A program made the position numbers and the translations under genes. Under the pieces are notes generated by a model. It was not told where the DNA came from, searched no databases, and saw only the letters and a list, made by a program, of their open reading frames with translations. Of a stretch of DNA of 64,000 bases, positions 25,860 to 35,312 are shown one piece after another (position 1 is the first letter of the stretch; each line of letters starts with the position of its first letter). Origin of the DNA: an uncultured Prevotellaceae bacterium (lineage in GTDB: Bacteria > Bacteroidota > Bacteroidia > Bacteroidales > UBA932); the NCBI GenBank assembly GCA_947166905.1, contig CAMVFZ010000002.1, forward strand, positions 1-64,000, given 5' to 3'.

Positions 25860-27884
25860 CTATTTGTTGGCACTCTGGTAGAATATGATGGCTTCGCGGA
25901 GAAGATTTGACAGAACATCCTCAGGCACGTTTTTGCCGTAGGTCAACTGCTCAACCTTGCGGACGGGAGACAGAACGGTCAGTACGCCATCGGCATAATA
26001 ACCAAGGTCCTGATAGGTGGCCATGAAGGCCCTTTCCTTGAAGTCGGGGGCCAGAATATCCTGTCCGTAGAACTGCGAATCGTATGAGAAATGCAGCATA
26101 GAAAGCAGTGTAGGCATCAAATCTATCTGTGAGCATACCTTGTCTACTGCGGCCGGTTCAACGAAGCCGGGGCTGTAGATTATGGCAGGGATGTGATAGC
26201 ATTCCAGGGGCAGTGAGGTCTTGCCTGCGGATGATGCGCAGTGGTCGGCCAATATTACAAAGACTGTTTCCGGGAACCAGGGCTTCGTAGAGGCATCGGC
26301 CAGGAATTTACCTATTGCCCAGTCTGTATATTTGACGGCGGCGCGGCGGCTCATGGGGTTGCCGTCGTACTGGATCCTGCCCTCTGGGTATGTGTAAGGC
26401 CGATGGTTGGAGATGGTCATTATATGGCCGAAGAACGGCTCCCCAGCTGCGTAGGAGGCATCGAATCTGCCGATGGCTTCACGGTATGAGTCCTCGTCCG
26501 ATGTGCCCCAGATATTGGAGAATACGATGGCTTCCTTGTCATAGGTTTTCTTGTCTTCTATGCTGTAGCCGCAGGCTCCGAAGAAGGTTCCCATGTTGTC
26601 GAAGTAACTGTCTCCGCCGTAGATGAAGGAGGTCTTGTAGCCTCTTTCCTGAAGTATTTTGCCTACAGAGAAGAAGTCCTGCATCTGAGGCCTTTTTACA
26701 AGGCTTTCGCCGGCTGCGGGCGGCAGGCTAAGCGTTACGGCTTCAAGGCCGCGGACGGTCCTGTTGCCGGTGGCGTAAAGGCTGTCAAATACAAGGCCGT
26801 GGGTGGCCAGGCTGTCAAGGTTGGGTGTGATTCCGTCCTCGCAGCCATAGCGGGCCAGGTATTCTGCGCTCATGCTTTCGATGGTGATAAGCACAACGTT
26901 CTTGCGGAGTTCCGGCAGGCTGTCGCGAATGGCCTGGATGCCGTCCTGATCCTGCTTGCAGAGCTCTTTTTTGCCGGCGGAAACTTCTTCTTCCGGTAGC
27001 ATTTTATAGAACTGCTCGTAGTCCAGTTCGTTGGACATAAAGGCTTCCATAAAGTCCCAGCAGCCGTTTTGCTGGATTTGTGTGGCAAAAAGGTTGTCGC
27101 TTCCAAAGTTCCTGTAGCCGTTGTGCAGCCACAGGCAGGCAACGATGCATGAAACTACCATCGTACCTGCGTGTACAAGCCATCTGCGCCATGATTCCAC
27201 TCCGCTGGCGGATATATCTTTGCCGCGTATCATCAGCCAGCATATACCCCCTGCGATAAGCATCATCGCCGATATCATCCATCCCATCGGATAGGATTCA
27301 AATATATTGCCGATGACTTCGTTGGTATAGACCAGATAGTCTACGGCGATAAAGTTGAATCGGACTCCGAATTCGCTCCAGAACACTACCTCGCTAAAGG
27401 CGATGGTTATGGCTATGCAGGAATAAAGCATCATCATTATGTAGATGGATACTTTACGCCATACGGCGCGGACTGCGGGGACAAAGAGTTTGATGCTGAA
27501 GCAGGCTGTCAGGAATATAAGTACTGCATTGACTATGCGGGGGAGGGGGCCTCCGTATTCATCGGTGATGTCGTTGCAGAGTACTATATACAGCGTCAGT
27601 AGCAGCAGGGCGCCCCATACAATGTAGCCTGTCGGTTTTTTGTATTTGGCGTCCGTCAGGAAACTGTAAAAGATGAAGGCGGGCACCAGGGCTATTGCGG
27701 TGAATGCCACATCGTTAAGTATGCCCAGGACAAGGATTTTGATCCAGTCCCAGAGGCCCCAGTCTACAACCGTCAGCGGATGGAGTACCAGGGCGATTCT
27801 TATTATGAAGCCAAGAATCAGGGTCAGTGCCAGAAATCTAGGGCCAAAAAATGAAAACCAGTCTTTTACAGTTTCTTTTCTCAT
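25860..27884 (-). CDS. LTA synthase-like membrane sulfatase
   Basis: N-terminal TM helices; NVVLITIESMSAEYL, RNRTVRGLEA-type region, FVILADHCASSAG. Confidence 0.9.
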   Translation of the reverse strand: MRKETVKDWFSFFGPRFLALTLILGFIIRIALVLHPLTVVDWGLWDWIKILVLGILNDVAFTAIALVPAFIFYSFLTDAKYKKPTGYIVWGALLLLTLYIVLCNDITDEYGGPLPRIVNAVLIFLTACFSIKLFVPAVRAVWRKVSIYIMMMLYSCIAITIAFSEVVFWSEFGVRFNFIAVDYLVYTNEVIGNIFESYPMGWMISAMMLIAGGICWLMIRGKDISASGVESWRRWLVHAGTMVVSCIVACLWLHNGYRNFGSDNLFATQIQQNGCWDFMEAFMSNELDYEQFYKMLPEEEVSAGKKELCKQDQDGIQAIRDSLPELRKNVVLITIESMSAEYLARYGCEDGITPNLDSLATHGLVFDSLYATGNRTVRGLEAVTLSLPPAAGESLVKRPQMQDFFSVGKILQERGYKTSFIYGGDSYFDNMGTFFGACGYSIEDKKTYDKEAIVFSNIWGTSDEDSYREAIGRFDASYAAGEPFFGHIMTISNHRPYTYPEGRIQYDGNPMSRRAAVKYTDWAIGKFLADASTKPWFPETVFVILADHCASSAGKTSLPLECYHIPAIIYSPGFVEPAAVDKVCSQIDLMPTLLSMLHFSYDSQFYGQDILAPDFKERAFMATYQDLGYYADGVLTVLSPVRKVEQLTYGKNVPEDVLSNLLREAIIFYQSANK

Positions 27885-27886
27885 GG

Positions 27887-28984
27887 CTATTTTATTTTAG
27901 CGTCGCAGTAACAGCAGCGCAGGGTACCGGATTCGGTGCGATGGAAGCGGTAGGGTGCGTGCTCGTTGTTGCATATGCATTTACGGTTCGTGCAGCGGAG
28001 GCCTGCGTATTCAGGGGCGCTGTCCGGGGTTATTGTTTCTGTGGGTTGGGGATTTGCGTGGGTAGGGTCGTCCTTCCATTCCAATAATTTGGTAATGAGG
28101 GCCATACGTACGAATTTGCCGTTTTCTACCTGGCGGAAGTATGCTGCGCGGGGGTCTGCATCAACCTCTGTGAGAATCTCGTTTACGCGCGGTAGAGGGT
28201 GCAGTACGGCCATCTTTTCTTTGGCGAGGGCCATTTTCTTTGCGTCCAGTACGAAGCTGTCTTTAACGCGGTCGAATTCGTCCATGTCAAGGAAGCGCTC
28301 CTGCTGTACGCGTGTCATGTAGAGTACGTCAAGTTCAGGCATAACTTCTTCCATGGTGCTGACTTCGCGGTATTTGATGCCCAGGCGGTCGCAGACGTCC
28401 TGTTTGATATAGTCAGGGAGTTTGAGCTCGTCGGGGGCGATGAGTATTACGTTGATGTCTTTGTAGCGGGAGAGGGCCTTGATTAGTGAGTGTACTGTAC
28501 GGCCGAATTTAAGGTCTCCGCAGAAGCCGATGGTGATGCCGTCTACATGACCCAGTTCACGTGTGATGGTCAGGAGGTCTGTAAGCGTCTGTGTGGGGTG
28601 GCTGTGGGAGCCGTCGCCTGCGTTGATAATGGGCACGCGGCTAACTTCTGTGGCGTATTGCTGGGCGCCTTCGATGTGGTGGCGCATAGCGATGATATCG
28701 GCAAAACAACCTACTACGCGTACGGTGTCCTGTACTGTTTCTCCTTTGCTTGCGGAGCTGTTTTTGGCGTCAGAGAAGCCTAGGACGTTGCCTCCGAGTT
28801 CCATCATTGCCGATGTGAAGCTGAGTCTTGTACGGGTACTGGGCTCGTAGAACAGGGTGGCCAGCTTTTTATGGGCCATTATGTCCTGATATTTTTCTTT
28901 GTTGGCGATGATGTCCTGTGCCAGGGCGATGATCTGGTCGGTCTCCTGTTTGGAGAGGTCCATCGGATCGATTAGATGTTTCAT
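27887..28984 (-). CDS. pyrB: Aspartate carbamoyltransferase with C-terminal PyrI-type zinc-ribbon extension
   Basis: FYEPSTRTRLSFTSAM, HPLPRVNEI; extra C-terminus CTNRKCICNNEHAPYRFHRTESGTLRCCYCDAKIK. Confidence 0.93.
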   Translation of the reverse strand: MKHLIDPMDLSKQETDQIIALAQDIIANKEKYQDIMAHKKLATLFYEPSTRTRLSFTSAMMELGGNVLGFSDAKNSSASKGETVQDTVRVVGCFADIIAMRHHIEGAQQYATEVSRVPIINAGDGSHSHPTQTLTDLLTITRELGHVDGITIGFCGDLKFGRTVHSLIKALSRYKDINVILIAPDELKLPDYIKQDVCDRLGIKYREVSTMEEVMPELDVLYMTRVQQERFLDMDEFDRVKDSFVLDAKKMALAKEKMAVLHPLPRVNEILTEVDADPRAAYFRQVENGKFVRMALITKLLEWKDDPTHANPQPTETITPDSAPEYAGLRCTNRKCICNNEHAPYRFHRTESGTLRCCYCDAKIK

Positions 28985-28998
28985 GGTGTGCCGATATT

Positions 28999-29628
28999 TT
29001 ATTTTATCCAACTTTCGTCTGAGGGGTTGTCGCGGAATTTGAGGATGCGGTCTTTCCACTGGGGTGCTATGCGTCCTTCTGCTACTGCTACTTCTACCAG
29101 GGCGTCAAGGTTGCTTAGGGAGTGGTTTACGGTGCCTGCTGCGGCGATGCGTTCAAGGCCTTTCTTCATTCCGTATGTAAAGATACTAACTATTCCCAGA
29201 ACTTGTGCTCCTGCTTCGCGTAATGCTTCTACTACTTCTATTGCGCTGCCTCCGGTGGAGATTAGGTCTTCGATTACTACTACCTTGGTGCCAGGGTCCA
29301 TTTTGCCTTCGATGCGGTTGGTGCGGCCGTGGGTTTTGGCTTCGCCGCGGACGTAGCCCATGGGGAGGTTAAGTAGTGTGGCGGTCATTGCTGCGTGGGC
29401 GATTCCTGCTGTGGATGTGCCCATGAGCATTTGGCAGTCAGGGTGATACTTCTTTACTAGTTCTGCGAGTCCGGCTTCTACTTTGTCTCTTGTTGCTGGG
29501 GCGGAGAGGGTAAGGCGGTTGTCGCAGTAGATTGGGCTTTTGATTCCGCTGGCCCAGGTGAAGGGTTCTTCGGGTCTTAGGAATACTGCTCCAATGCTCA
29601 GGAGTTCATGTGCTATTACTTTTTCCAT
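28999..29628 (-). CDS. pyrE: Orotate phosphoribosyltransferase
   Basis: KVVVIEDLISTGGSAIE PRPP-binding motif. Confidence 0.94.
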   Translation of the reverse strand: MEKVIAHELLSIGAVFLRPEEPFTWASGIKSPIYCDNRLTLSAPATRDKVEAGLAELVKKYHPDCQMLMGTSTAGIAHAAMTATLLNLPMGYVRGEAKTHGRTNRIEGKMDPGTKVVVIEDLISTGGSAIEVVEALREAGAQVLGIVSIFTYGMKKGLERIAAAGTVNHSLSNLDALVEVAVAEGRIAPQWKDRILKFRDNPSDESWIK

Positions 29629-29643
29629 ATAGTTAGTACTTTT

Positions 29644-30351
29644 TTAGTCGGCGAATTCTTGGAGGCAGCGGGTGTAGGATGCGAGGGGGTCGGGGGAGGC
29701 GGTGATGGGGCGGCCGACTACGATGAAGTCGGAGCCTATCTGGCGGGCCTTGGCGGGGGTGGTGATGCGAACCTGATCGTCGGTAGCGGCATCGGCAAAG
29801 CGGATACCGGGGGTGACGGTTAGGAAGCTGGCGCCGCAGGCGTCCTTGACCATGGCGGCCTCAAGGGGGGAGCAGACTACTCCGTCAAGGCCGGCGGCCT
29901 TGGCGTTCTGCGCGTATTTTACTATTGTTTCGTTTATGCTGGGGCCTATAAGCAGCTGATTGTGAAGTACTTCCTCTGAGGTTGAGGTGAGCTGCGTTAC
30001 GGCGATGAGTAGCGGGCGGGTGCCGTCGGGGCGGGTGAGGCCTTCAAGGGCTGCTTCCATCATGGCGATGCCGCCGCCGGCGTGTACGTTTACCAGGTCT
30101 ACGTCAAGGCCGGAGAGTACGGACATGGCTTTGCGGACGGTGTTTGGGATGTCGTGAAGTTTAAGGTCCAGGAAGATTTTGTGGCCGCGGGCTTTGATTT
30201 GGCGGACGATGTCGGGGCCGGCGGCGTAAAAGAGTTCCATGCCTATTTTTACGAAGGGTTTCCTGCCGCCTTGGAACTTGTCCAGGAAGGCTAGGGTGGC
30301 TTCTGCGCTGCTAAAATCGCAGGCTATTATTACGTCTCTTTCCATATTCAA
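29644..30351 (-). CDS. pyrF: Orotidine 5'-phosphate decarboxylase
   Basis: IFLDLKLHDIPNTV; TPGIRF; IVVGRPI. Confidence 0.95.
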   Translation of the reverse strand: MNMERDVIIACDFSSAEATLAFLDKFQGGRKPFVKIGMELFYAAGPDIVRQIKARGHKIFLDLKLHDIPNTVRKAMSVLSGLDVDLVNVHAGGGIAMMEAALEGLTRPDGTRPLLIAVTQLTSTSEEVLHNQLLIGPSINETIVKYAQNAKAAGLDGVVCSPLEAAMVKDACGASFLTVTPGIRFADAATDDQVRITTPAKARQIGSDFIVVGRPITASPDPLASYTRCLQEFAD

Positions 30352-30361
30352 ATTTTCAAAT

Positions 30362-30478
30362 CATCTGTGTCTATTCCAAAACCGTCTCACTTCGTTCGAC
30401 CCCACCATTCGCTATAGCTCATGGTCCCCCCTCTTACATCGCCGAGGGTGGCATGGGTTTATGGAATAGACACAGATG
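30362..30478 (-). other. Nested-hairpin structured element (copy 2), in pyrD-pyrF intergenic region
   Basis: 17-bp perfect outer inverted repeat CATCTGTGTCTATTCCA / TGGAATAGACACAGATG; same core as 17733-17856 on the minus strand. Confidence 0.85.
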
Positions 30479-30485
30479 CTCATTC

Positions 30486-31400
30486 TTATACTACCTTAAT
30501 GATATCCTTTATGGATTCAATATTTAGATCTTCTAATTTGTCGGGCAGAGCCTCTATTATTTCGGGGCAGGCGAAGGGGTTGCGGAGGTTTTCTGCGCCG
30601 ACTTGGACGGCGGTGGCGCCGGCCATCATCATTTCAATGACGTCTTCTGCGCTGGCAACGCCGCCGCAGCCCATTACGGGAATCTTGCAGGCGTGGGCTA
30701 CCTGGTAGACCATGCGCAGGGCTACCGGGAAAACTGCGCGGCCTGAGTAACCGCCCATAGTGTTGGCTATCACGGGTTTACGCTGCTTGATGTCAATGCG
30801 CATGCCCAGGAAGGTGTTTACCAGGGTAAGGCCGTCGGCGCCGGCGTCTTCGCAGGCGCGGGCGATGGCTACTATGTCCGTTACGTTGGGGCTGAGCTTG
30901 ATGAATACGGGCTTGTTTTTGCAAACCGACTTTACAGCCCGAGTGACATCGGCGGCGGCATCGGGACTAGTGCCGAAGGCCATTCCTCCGTTGTGTACGT
31001 TGGGGCAGGAGATGTTTACTTCTATAATGTCTATGCCCTCGCATGCGTCGGCTTTGGCGCAGCAGGTGCGGTATTCGTCTATGGAGAAGCCGCTGATGTT
31101 GGCGATTATGCAGCCGTCGTAGACTTTGCGCAGGGCGGGGACTTTCTGGCTTACCAGGGCATCGATTCCGGGGTTCTGGAGGCCTACGGAGTTGATCATT
31201 CCGTCATGGCATTCGGCTACGCGCGGGGTAGGGTTTCCGTAGCGGGGCTCCAGGGTGGTTCCTTTAAGGGAGATTCCGCCCAGGATGTTAAGGTTAAAGC
31301 TGTCTGCCAGCTCAAGGCCAAAACCGAAGGTGCCGCTTGCGGGTACTACCGGGTTGGCGAGCTTGATTCCGCAGAGTTCTATTGACAGGTCTTTTACCAT
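30486..31400 (-). CDS. pyrD: Dihydroorotate dehydrogenase, type 1B catalytic subunit
   Basis: VPASGTFGFGLE, GLQNPGID, NISCPNVHNGG, MGCGGVASAEDV. Confidence 0.94.
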   Translation of the reverse strand: MVKDLSIELCGIKLANPVVPASGTFGFGLELADSFNLNILGGISLKGTTLEPRYGNPTPRVAECHDGMINSVGLQNPGIDALVSQKVPALRKVYDGCIIANISGFSIDEYRTCCAKADACEGIDIIEVNISCPNVHNGGMAFGTSPDAAADVTRAVKSVCKNKPVFIKLSPNVTDIVAIARACEDAGADGLTLVNTFLGMRIDIKQRKPVIANTMGGYSGRAVFPVALRMVYQVAHACKIPVMGCGGVASAEDVIEMMMAGATAVQVGAENLRNPFACPEIIEALPDKLEDLNIESIKDIIKVV

Positions 31401-32122
31401 ATTATGTCCTCCTTTTTGAATACGGGGCCGTCTTTGCATACGCGTTTGGTGCCGGCGGCGGTATGGATGCTGCAGCAGTAGCAGAAGCCGGCTCCGCAGC
31501 CCATGCGCTCTTCAAGGCTGGCCTCTCCGCTGCCCTCAAGGGCGCCGCAGACTGCGCGCATCATCACCATCGGTCCGCAGGTGTAGAAGAAGTCGTAGTT
31601 AGGTTTCATGGCCGATATGGCATCGGTCACAAAGCCTTTGATGCCTGCCGATCCGTCCAGTGTGGCCAGCTCAAAGCTGTCGCACAGGGCCTTGTACTCG
31701 TCGACCAGGACAATCTCGTCGGCCTTGTTGAAGCCAAGCACTACGTTTACTTTCTTGCCCTGGGCTTTCAGTTTCTTTGCCAAAAGGTAGAGCGGGGCTG
31801 CGCCAAGTCCTCCGGCAACCAGAAGGGCCTCTTCCTTGCAGGCATCGGCATCAAATCCGCGGCCAAGGCCTGTCAGGACGCCGATTTTGGAGCCTTCGGG
31901 AAGGTCGGCCAGAAAGGCGGTTCCTTTGCCTACGGTCTTGTAATACAGCGTGATCCGGCCTTCCTCTGCGTCGCAAACCGATATCGGCCTGCGAAGATAA
32001 AAGCCCGGAATCTCCAGATTTACGAACTCGCCATCCACCAGGCCTTCGCCCTCCAGTACCAGTTTATAGGTCTTGGTAGCCACCAGCCTGTTCTCTGCAA
32101 TCGTATAACTCTGTTTCTTCAT
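31394..32122 (-). CDS. pyrK: Dihydroorotate dehydrogenase electron-transfer subunit
   Basis: FAD/NAD reductase fold (GFYLRRPISV, GLGAAPLYLLAKKL) and GCGAGFCYCCSIHT cluster-binding motif. Confidence 0.93.
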   Translation of the reverse strand: MKKQSYTIAENRLVATKTYKLVLEGEGLVDGEFVNLEIPGFYLRRPISVCDAEEGRITLYYKTVGKGTAFLADLPEGSKIGVLTGLGRGFDADACKEEALLVAGGLGAAPLYLLAKKLKAQGKKVNVVLGFNKADEIVLVDEYKALCDSFELATLDGSAGIKGFVTDAISAMKPNYDFFYTCGPMVMMRAVCGALEGSGEASLEERMGCGAGFCYCCSIHTAAGTKRVCKDGPVFKKEDIIW

Positions 32123-32123
32123 A

Positions 32124-35100
32124 CTATTTGTATTCTTCGTCGATAGTGGATACACCCAGCGTGATTTCTTCCAGGACGTCCAGCAGTACGCGAACCGTCT
32201 CTAAAGCTGTAAAGATAGTAACATTATTCTCAACTGCGGTGCGCCTGATTTCATATCCGTCAAGATGGCTGCTCTTCTGGTTAAGGTCGATGGTGTTGAT
32301 AACATAGCTCACATGACCTTTGCGCAGGGCCTGATAAATCTCGTCGCTGCCCTCGGAGAGTTTGCGGAGGGTCTTTGTGCGGATGCCGTTCTTCTTAAGG
32401 AAGGCGGCCGTACCCTTGGTGGCCTCTATGTTGAAGCCAAGGTTGTAGAAGCGGCGGATAAGGGGCAGGGCCTCCGGCTTGTCTTTGTCTGCGATGGTGC
32501 AGAAGATGGTTCCGTAAGGCTTAACATCCATTCCAGAGGCCTGGAGGGACTTGTACAGGGCCCTGGTCAGGGATTTGTCGTAGCCGATGGCCTCGCCGGT
32601 AGACTTCATTTCAGGAGAGAGGTAGGTATCGATACCCTTGATCTTTCCAAAGGAGAAGGCGGGAGTCTTGACAAAGTGACGTTTGCGCTCCGGGAAATAT
32701 ACATCCTTGATTCCCTGCTCCTTGAGCGGGTGGCCAAGCATTACGCGGGTTGCAATCTTTGCCATCTGTATACCGGTACTCTTGGAAATGAAGGGCACGG
32801 TGCGGGATGAACGGGGGTTAACCTCGATTACGTAGACATCGTCATTCTCGTCAACAATGAACTGGATGTTGAAGAGGCCCACAATGCCGATGGCTTTGCC
32901 AAGTTTGACGGTATCGTCGATGATTTCTTTTTTAACCTTGTCGCTAAGGCTGAAGGACGGGTAGACGCTGATACTGTCGCCGCTGTGGATACCTGTGCGC
33001 TCTACATGCTCCATAATTGCGGGGATGAAGACATCGGTGCCGTCGCAGATGGCGTCGACCTCTGTCTCGCGGCCCATAATGTATTTGTCTACAAGAACGG
33101 GGGAGTTCTCGTTGATTTCTACGGCGTTCTGAAGGTAGTGACGCAGGGTATCGTCGTTACCTACGATCATCATTGCACGGCCGCCAAGCACGAAACTGGG
33201 GCGTACCAGTACGGGGTAGCCTATGTCGTGGGCTGCCTTGAGGCCTTCTTCTACGCTGGTAACTGCGTGTGCCTTGGGCTGGCGTATTCCTGTGTGGCGC
33301 ATTATGGCCTCGAAGAGCTTGCGGTCCTCGGCATTGTCAATTGCCTGCAGGCCGGTGCCTATGATGGGCACTCCGAACTCTGCCAACGGGCCGGCCAGGT
33401 TGATGGCCGTCTGGCCGCCAAGTGTTACTATTACGCCTTCCGGCTGCTCCAGGCGGATGATATTCATTACGTCCTCTGTGGTGAGCGGCTCAAAGTAGAG
33501 TTTGTCGGATATGGTGTAATCGGTAGATACGGTCTCCGGGTTGTTGTTAATGATGATGGCCTCGTAGCCGGCTTCGCGGATGGCCCAGATGGCATGAACG
33601 GTTGAATAGTCGAATTCTACGCCCTGGCCGATGCGGATAGGGCCGCTACCCAGTACCAGGATCTTCTTGCGTACGCTGCGAAGAGACTCGTTCTCTTGCT
33701 CGTAGGTAGAGTAGAAGTAAGGCACGTAGGTCTCGTGCTCTCCGGCGCAGGAGTCAATCATCTTGTACACCGGAACTATGTTGTTGGCAAAGCGAAGGCG
33801 GATGATTTCTGCCTCTGACTTGCCCCAGAGCTGGCCGATGAATTTATCGCCGAAGCCCATGCGCTTGGCCTCAAGAAGTACGTCCATGTCTCCGGGGGCT
33901 GCCTTTACAAGGCGCTCCATGCGGACGATGTTGTAAATCTTCTCAAGGAAGAGCATGTCTATCTTGGTGCGGTCGTAGATGCGTGAAAGGTCAATTCTCA
34001 GGCGCAGCAGCTGGGCGATGGCGTGATAGCGGTCATCGGTAGGAGTGCTGATGTAGTCCAGCAGCTGGTCTTCTGTCCAGTCGTCGAACTTCTTTTTGTG
34101 AAGATGGCAGCATCCGCTTTCCAGAGAGCGCATTGCCTTAAGTATGCCTTCTTCAAGGGTACGGCCGATGCTCATTACCTCTCCGGTGGCCTTCATCTGG
34201 GTTCCGAGCTCGTTGGAAGCCTCGCTGAACTTATCGAAGGGGAAGCGGGCGACCTTGGTGACAACGTAGTCTATGGCGGGCTCTGTACAAGCGGGCTGGC
34301 CAGCTATCATAATCTCGTCCAGAGTAAGGCCGACGGCTATTTTTGCGGTTACGCGGGCGATGGGGAAGCCGCTGGCCTTGGATGCCAGGGCCGATGAGCG
34401 AGAGACTCGCGGGTTAACTTCTATGATGTAGTATTTGAAGGACAGCGGGTCAAGTGCGAACTGCACGTTGCAGCCGCCTTCGATATGAAGGGCGCGGATG
34501 AGTTTGAGGGCGCTGGTGCGCAGCATCTCGAACTCTTTGTCCGTAAGTGTCTGGGCGGGGGCGACTACCATTGAATCGCCGGTGTGGATGCCTACAGGGT
34601 CTACATTCTCCATAGAGCAGATGCTGATGGCGGTGTCCTTATGGTCGCGCATCACCTCGAATTCTATCTCTTTGTAGCCCTTTATGCTCTTTTCTACCAG
34701 TACCTCGTGAACAGGGGAGAGGTAGAGTGCGTTGCGCATCATGTCGCGGAGTTCTTCCTCGTTGTATGCGAAGCCGCCACCGGTGCCTCCCAGGGTGAAG
34801 GCGGGGCGTAGAATTACAGGGTAGCCAATCTTTTTGGCGGCCTCTACGCCTTCTTCTATGCTGTAGCAGATCTCGGAAGGGATGACGGGCTCGTCAATTG
34901 AGAGGCAGAGTTCCTTGAAGAGCTCGCGGTCTTCGGCCTTTTCAATATCGGTGAAGTCGGTGCCAAGGATTTCTACTCCGCATTCTTCAAGTATTCCTTT
35001 CTTTGCCAGTTGTACTGCCAGGTTGAGGCCTGTCTGGCCACCGAGGCCGGGTACAAGGGCATCGGGACGCTCGTATCTTATTATTTTGGCTATGTAATCA

Positions 35101-35312
35101 AGCTTGAGGGGTTCCATATAGACCTTGTCGGCCATATGGGTATCGGTCATGATGGTGGCGGGATTGGAGTTAACCAGGATAACCTCGTAGCCTTCTTCTT
35201 TGAGGGCAAGGCAGGCCTGTGTGCCTGCATAGTCGAATTCTGCTGCCTGGCCGATGACGATGGGGCCGGAGCCTATGACCATTACTTTCTTGATATCTGT
35301 TCTTCTAGGCAT
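32124..35312 (-). CDS. carB: Carbamoyl-phosphate synthase large subunit
   Basis: Duplicated ATP-grasp halves; VMVIGSGPIVIGQAAEFDYAGTQA. Confidence 0.98.
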   Translation of the reverse strand: MPRRTDIKKVMVIGSGPIVIGQAAEFDYAGTQACLALKEEGYEVILVNSNPATIMTDTHMADKVYMEPLKLDYIAKIIRYERPDALVPGLGGQTGLNLAVQLAKKGILEECGVEILGTDFTDIEKAEDRELFKELCLSIDEPVIPSEICYSIEEGVEAAKKIGYPVILRPAFTLGGTGGGFAYNEEELRDMMRNALYLSPVHEVLVEKSIKGYKEIEFEVMRDHKDTAISICSMENVDPVGIHTGDSMVVAPAQTLTDKEFEMLRTSALKLIRALHIEGGCNVQFALDPLSFKYYIIEVNPRVSRSSALASKASGFPIARVTAKIAVGLTLDEIMIAGQPACTEPAIDYVVTKVARFPFDKFSEASNELGTQMKATGEVMSIGRTLEEGILKAMRSLESGCCHLHKKKFDDWTEDQLLDYISTPTDDRYHAIAQLLRLRIDLSRIYDRTKIDMLFLEKIYNIVRMERLVKAAPGDMDVLLEAKRMGFGDKFIGQLWGKSEAEIIRLRFANNIVPVYKMIDSCAGEHETYVPYFYSTYEQENESLRSVRKKILVLGSGPIRIGQGVEFDYSTVHAIWAIREAGYEAIIINNNPETVSTDYTISDKLYFEPLTTEDVMNIIRLEQPEGVIVTLGGQTAINLAGPLAEFGVPIIGTGLQAIDNAEDRKLFEAIMRHTGIRQPKAHAVTSVEEGLKAAHDIGYPVLVRPSFVLGGRAMMIVGNDDTLRHYLQNAVEINENSPVLVDKYIMGRETEVDAICDGTDVFIPAIMEHVERTGIHSGDSISVYPSFSLSDKVKKEIIDDTVKLGKAIGIVGLFNIQFIVDENDDVYVIEVNPRSSRTVPFISKSTGIQMAKIATRVMLGHPLKEQGIKDVYFPERKRHFVKTPAFSFGKIKGIDTYLSPEMKSTGEAIGYDKSLTRALYKSLQASGMDVKPYGTIFCTIADKDKPEALPLIRRFYNLGFNIEATKGTAAFLKKNGIRTKTLRKLSEGSDEIYQALRKGHVSYVINTIDLNQKSSHLDGYEIRRTAVENNVTIFTALETVRVLLDVLEEITLGVSTIDEEYK

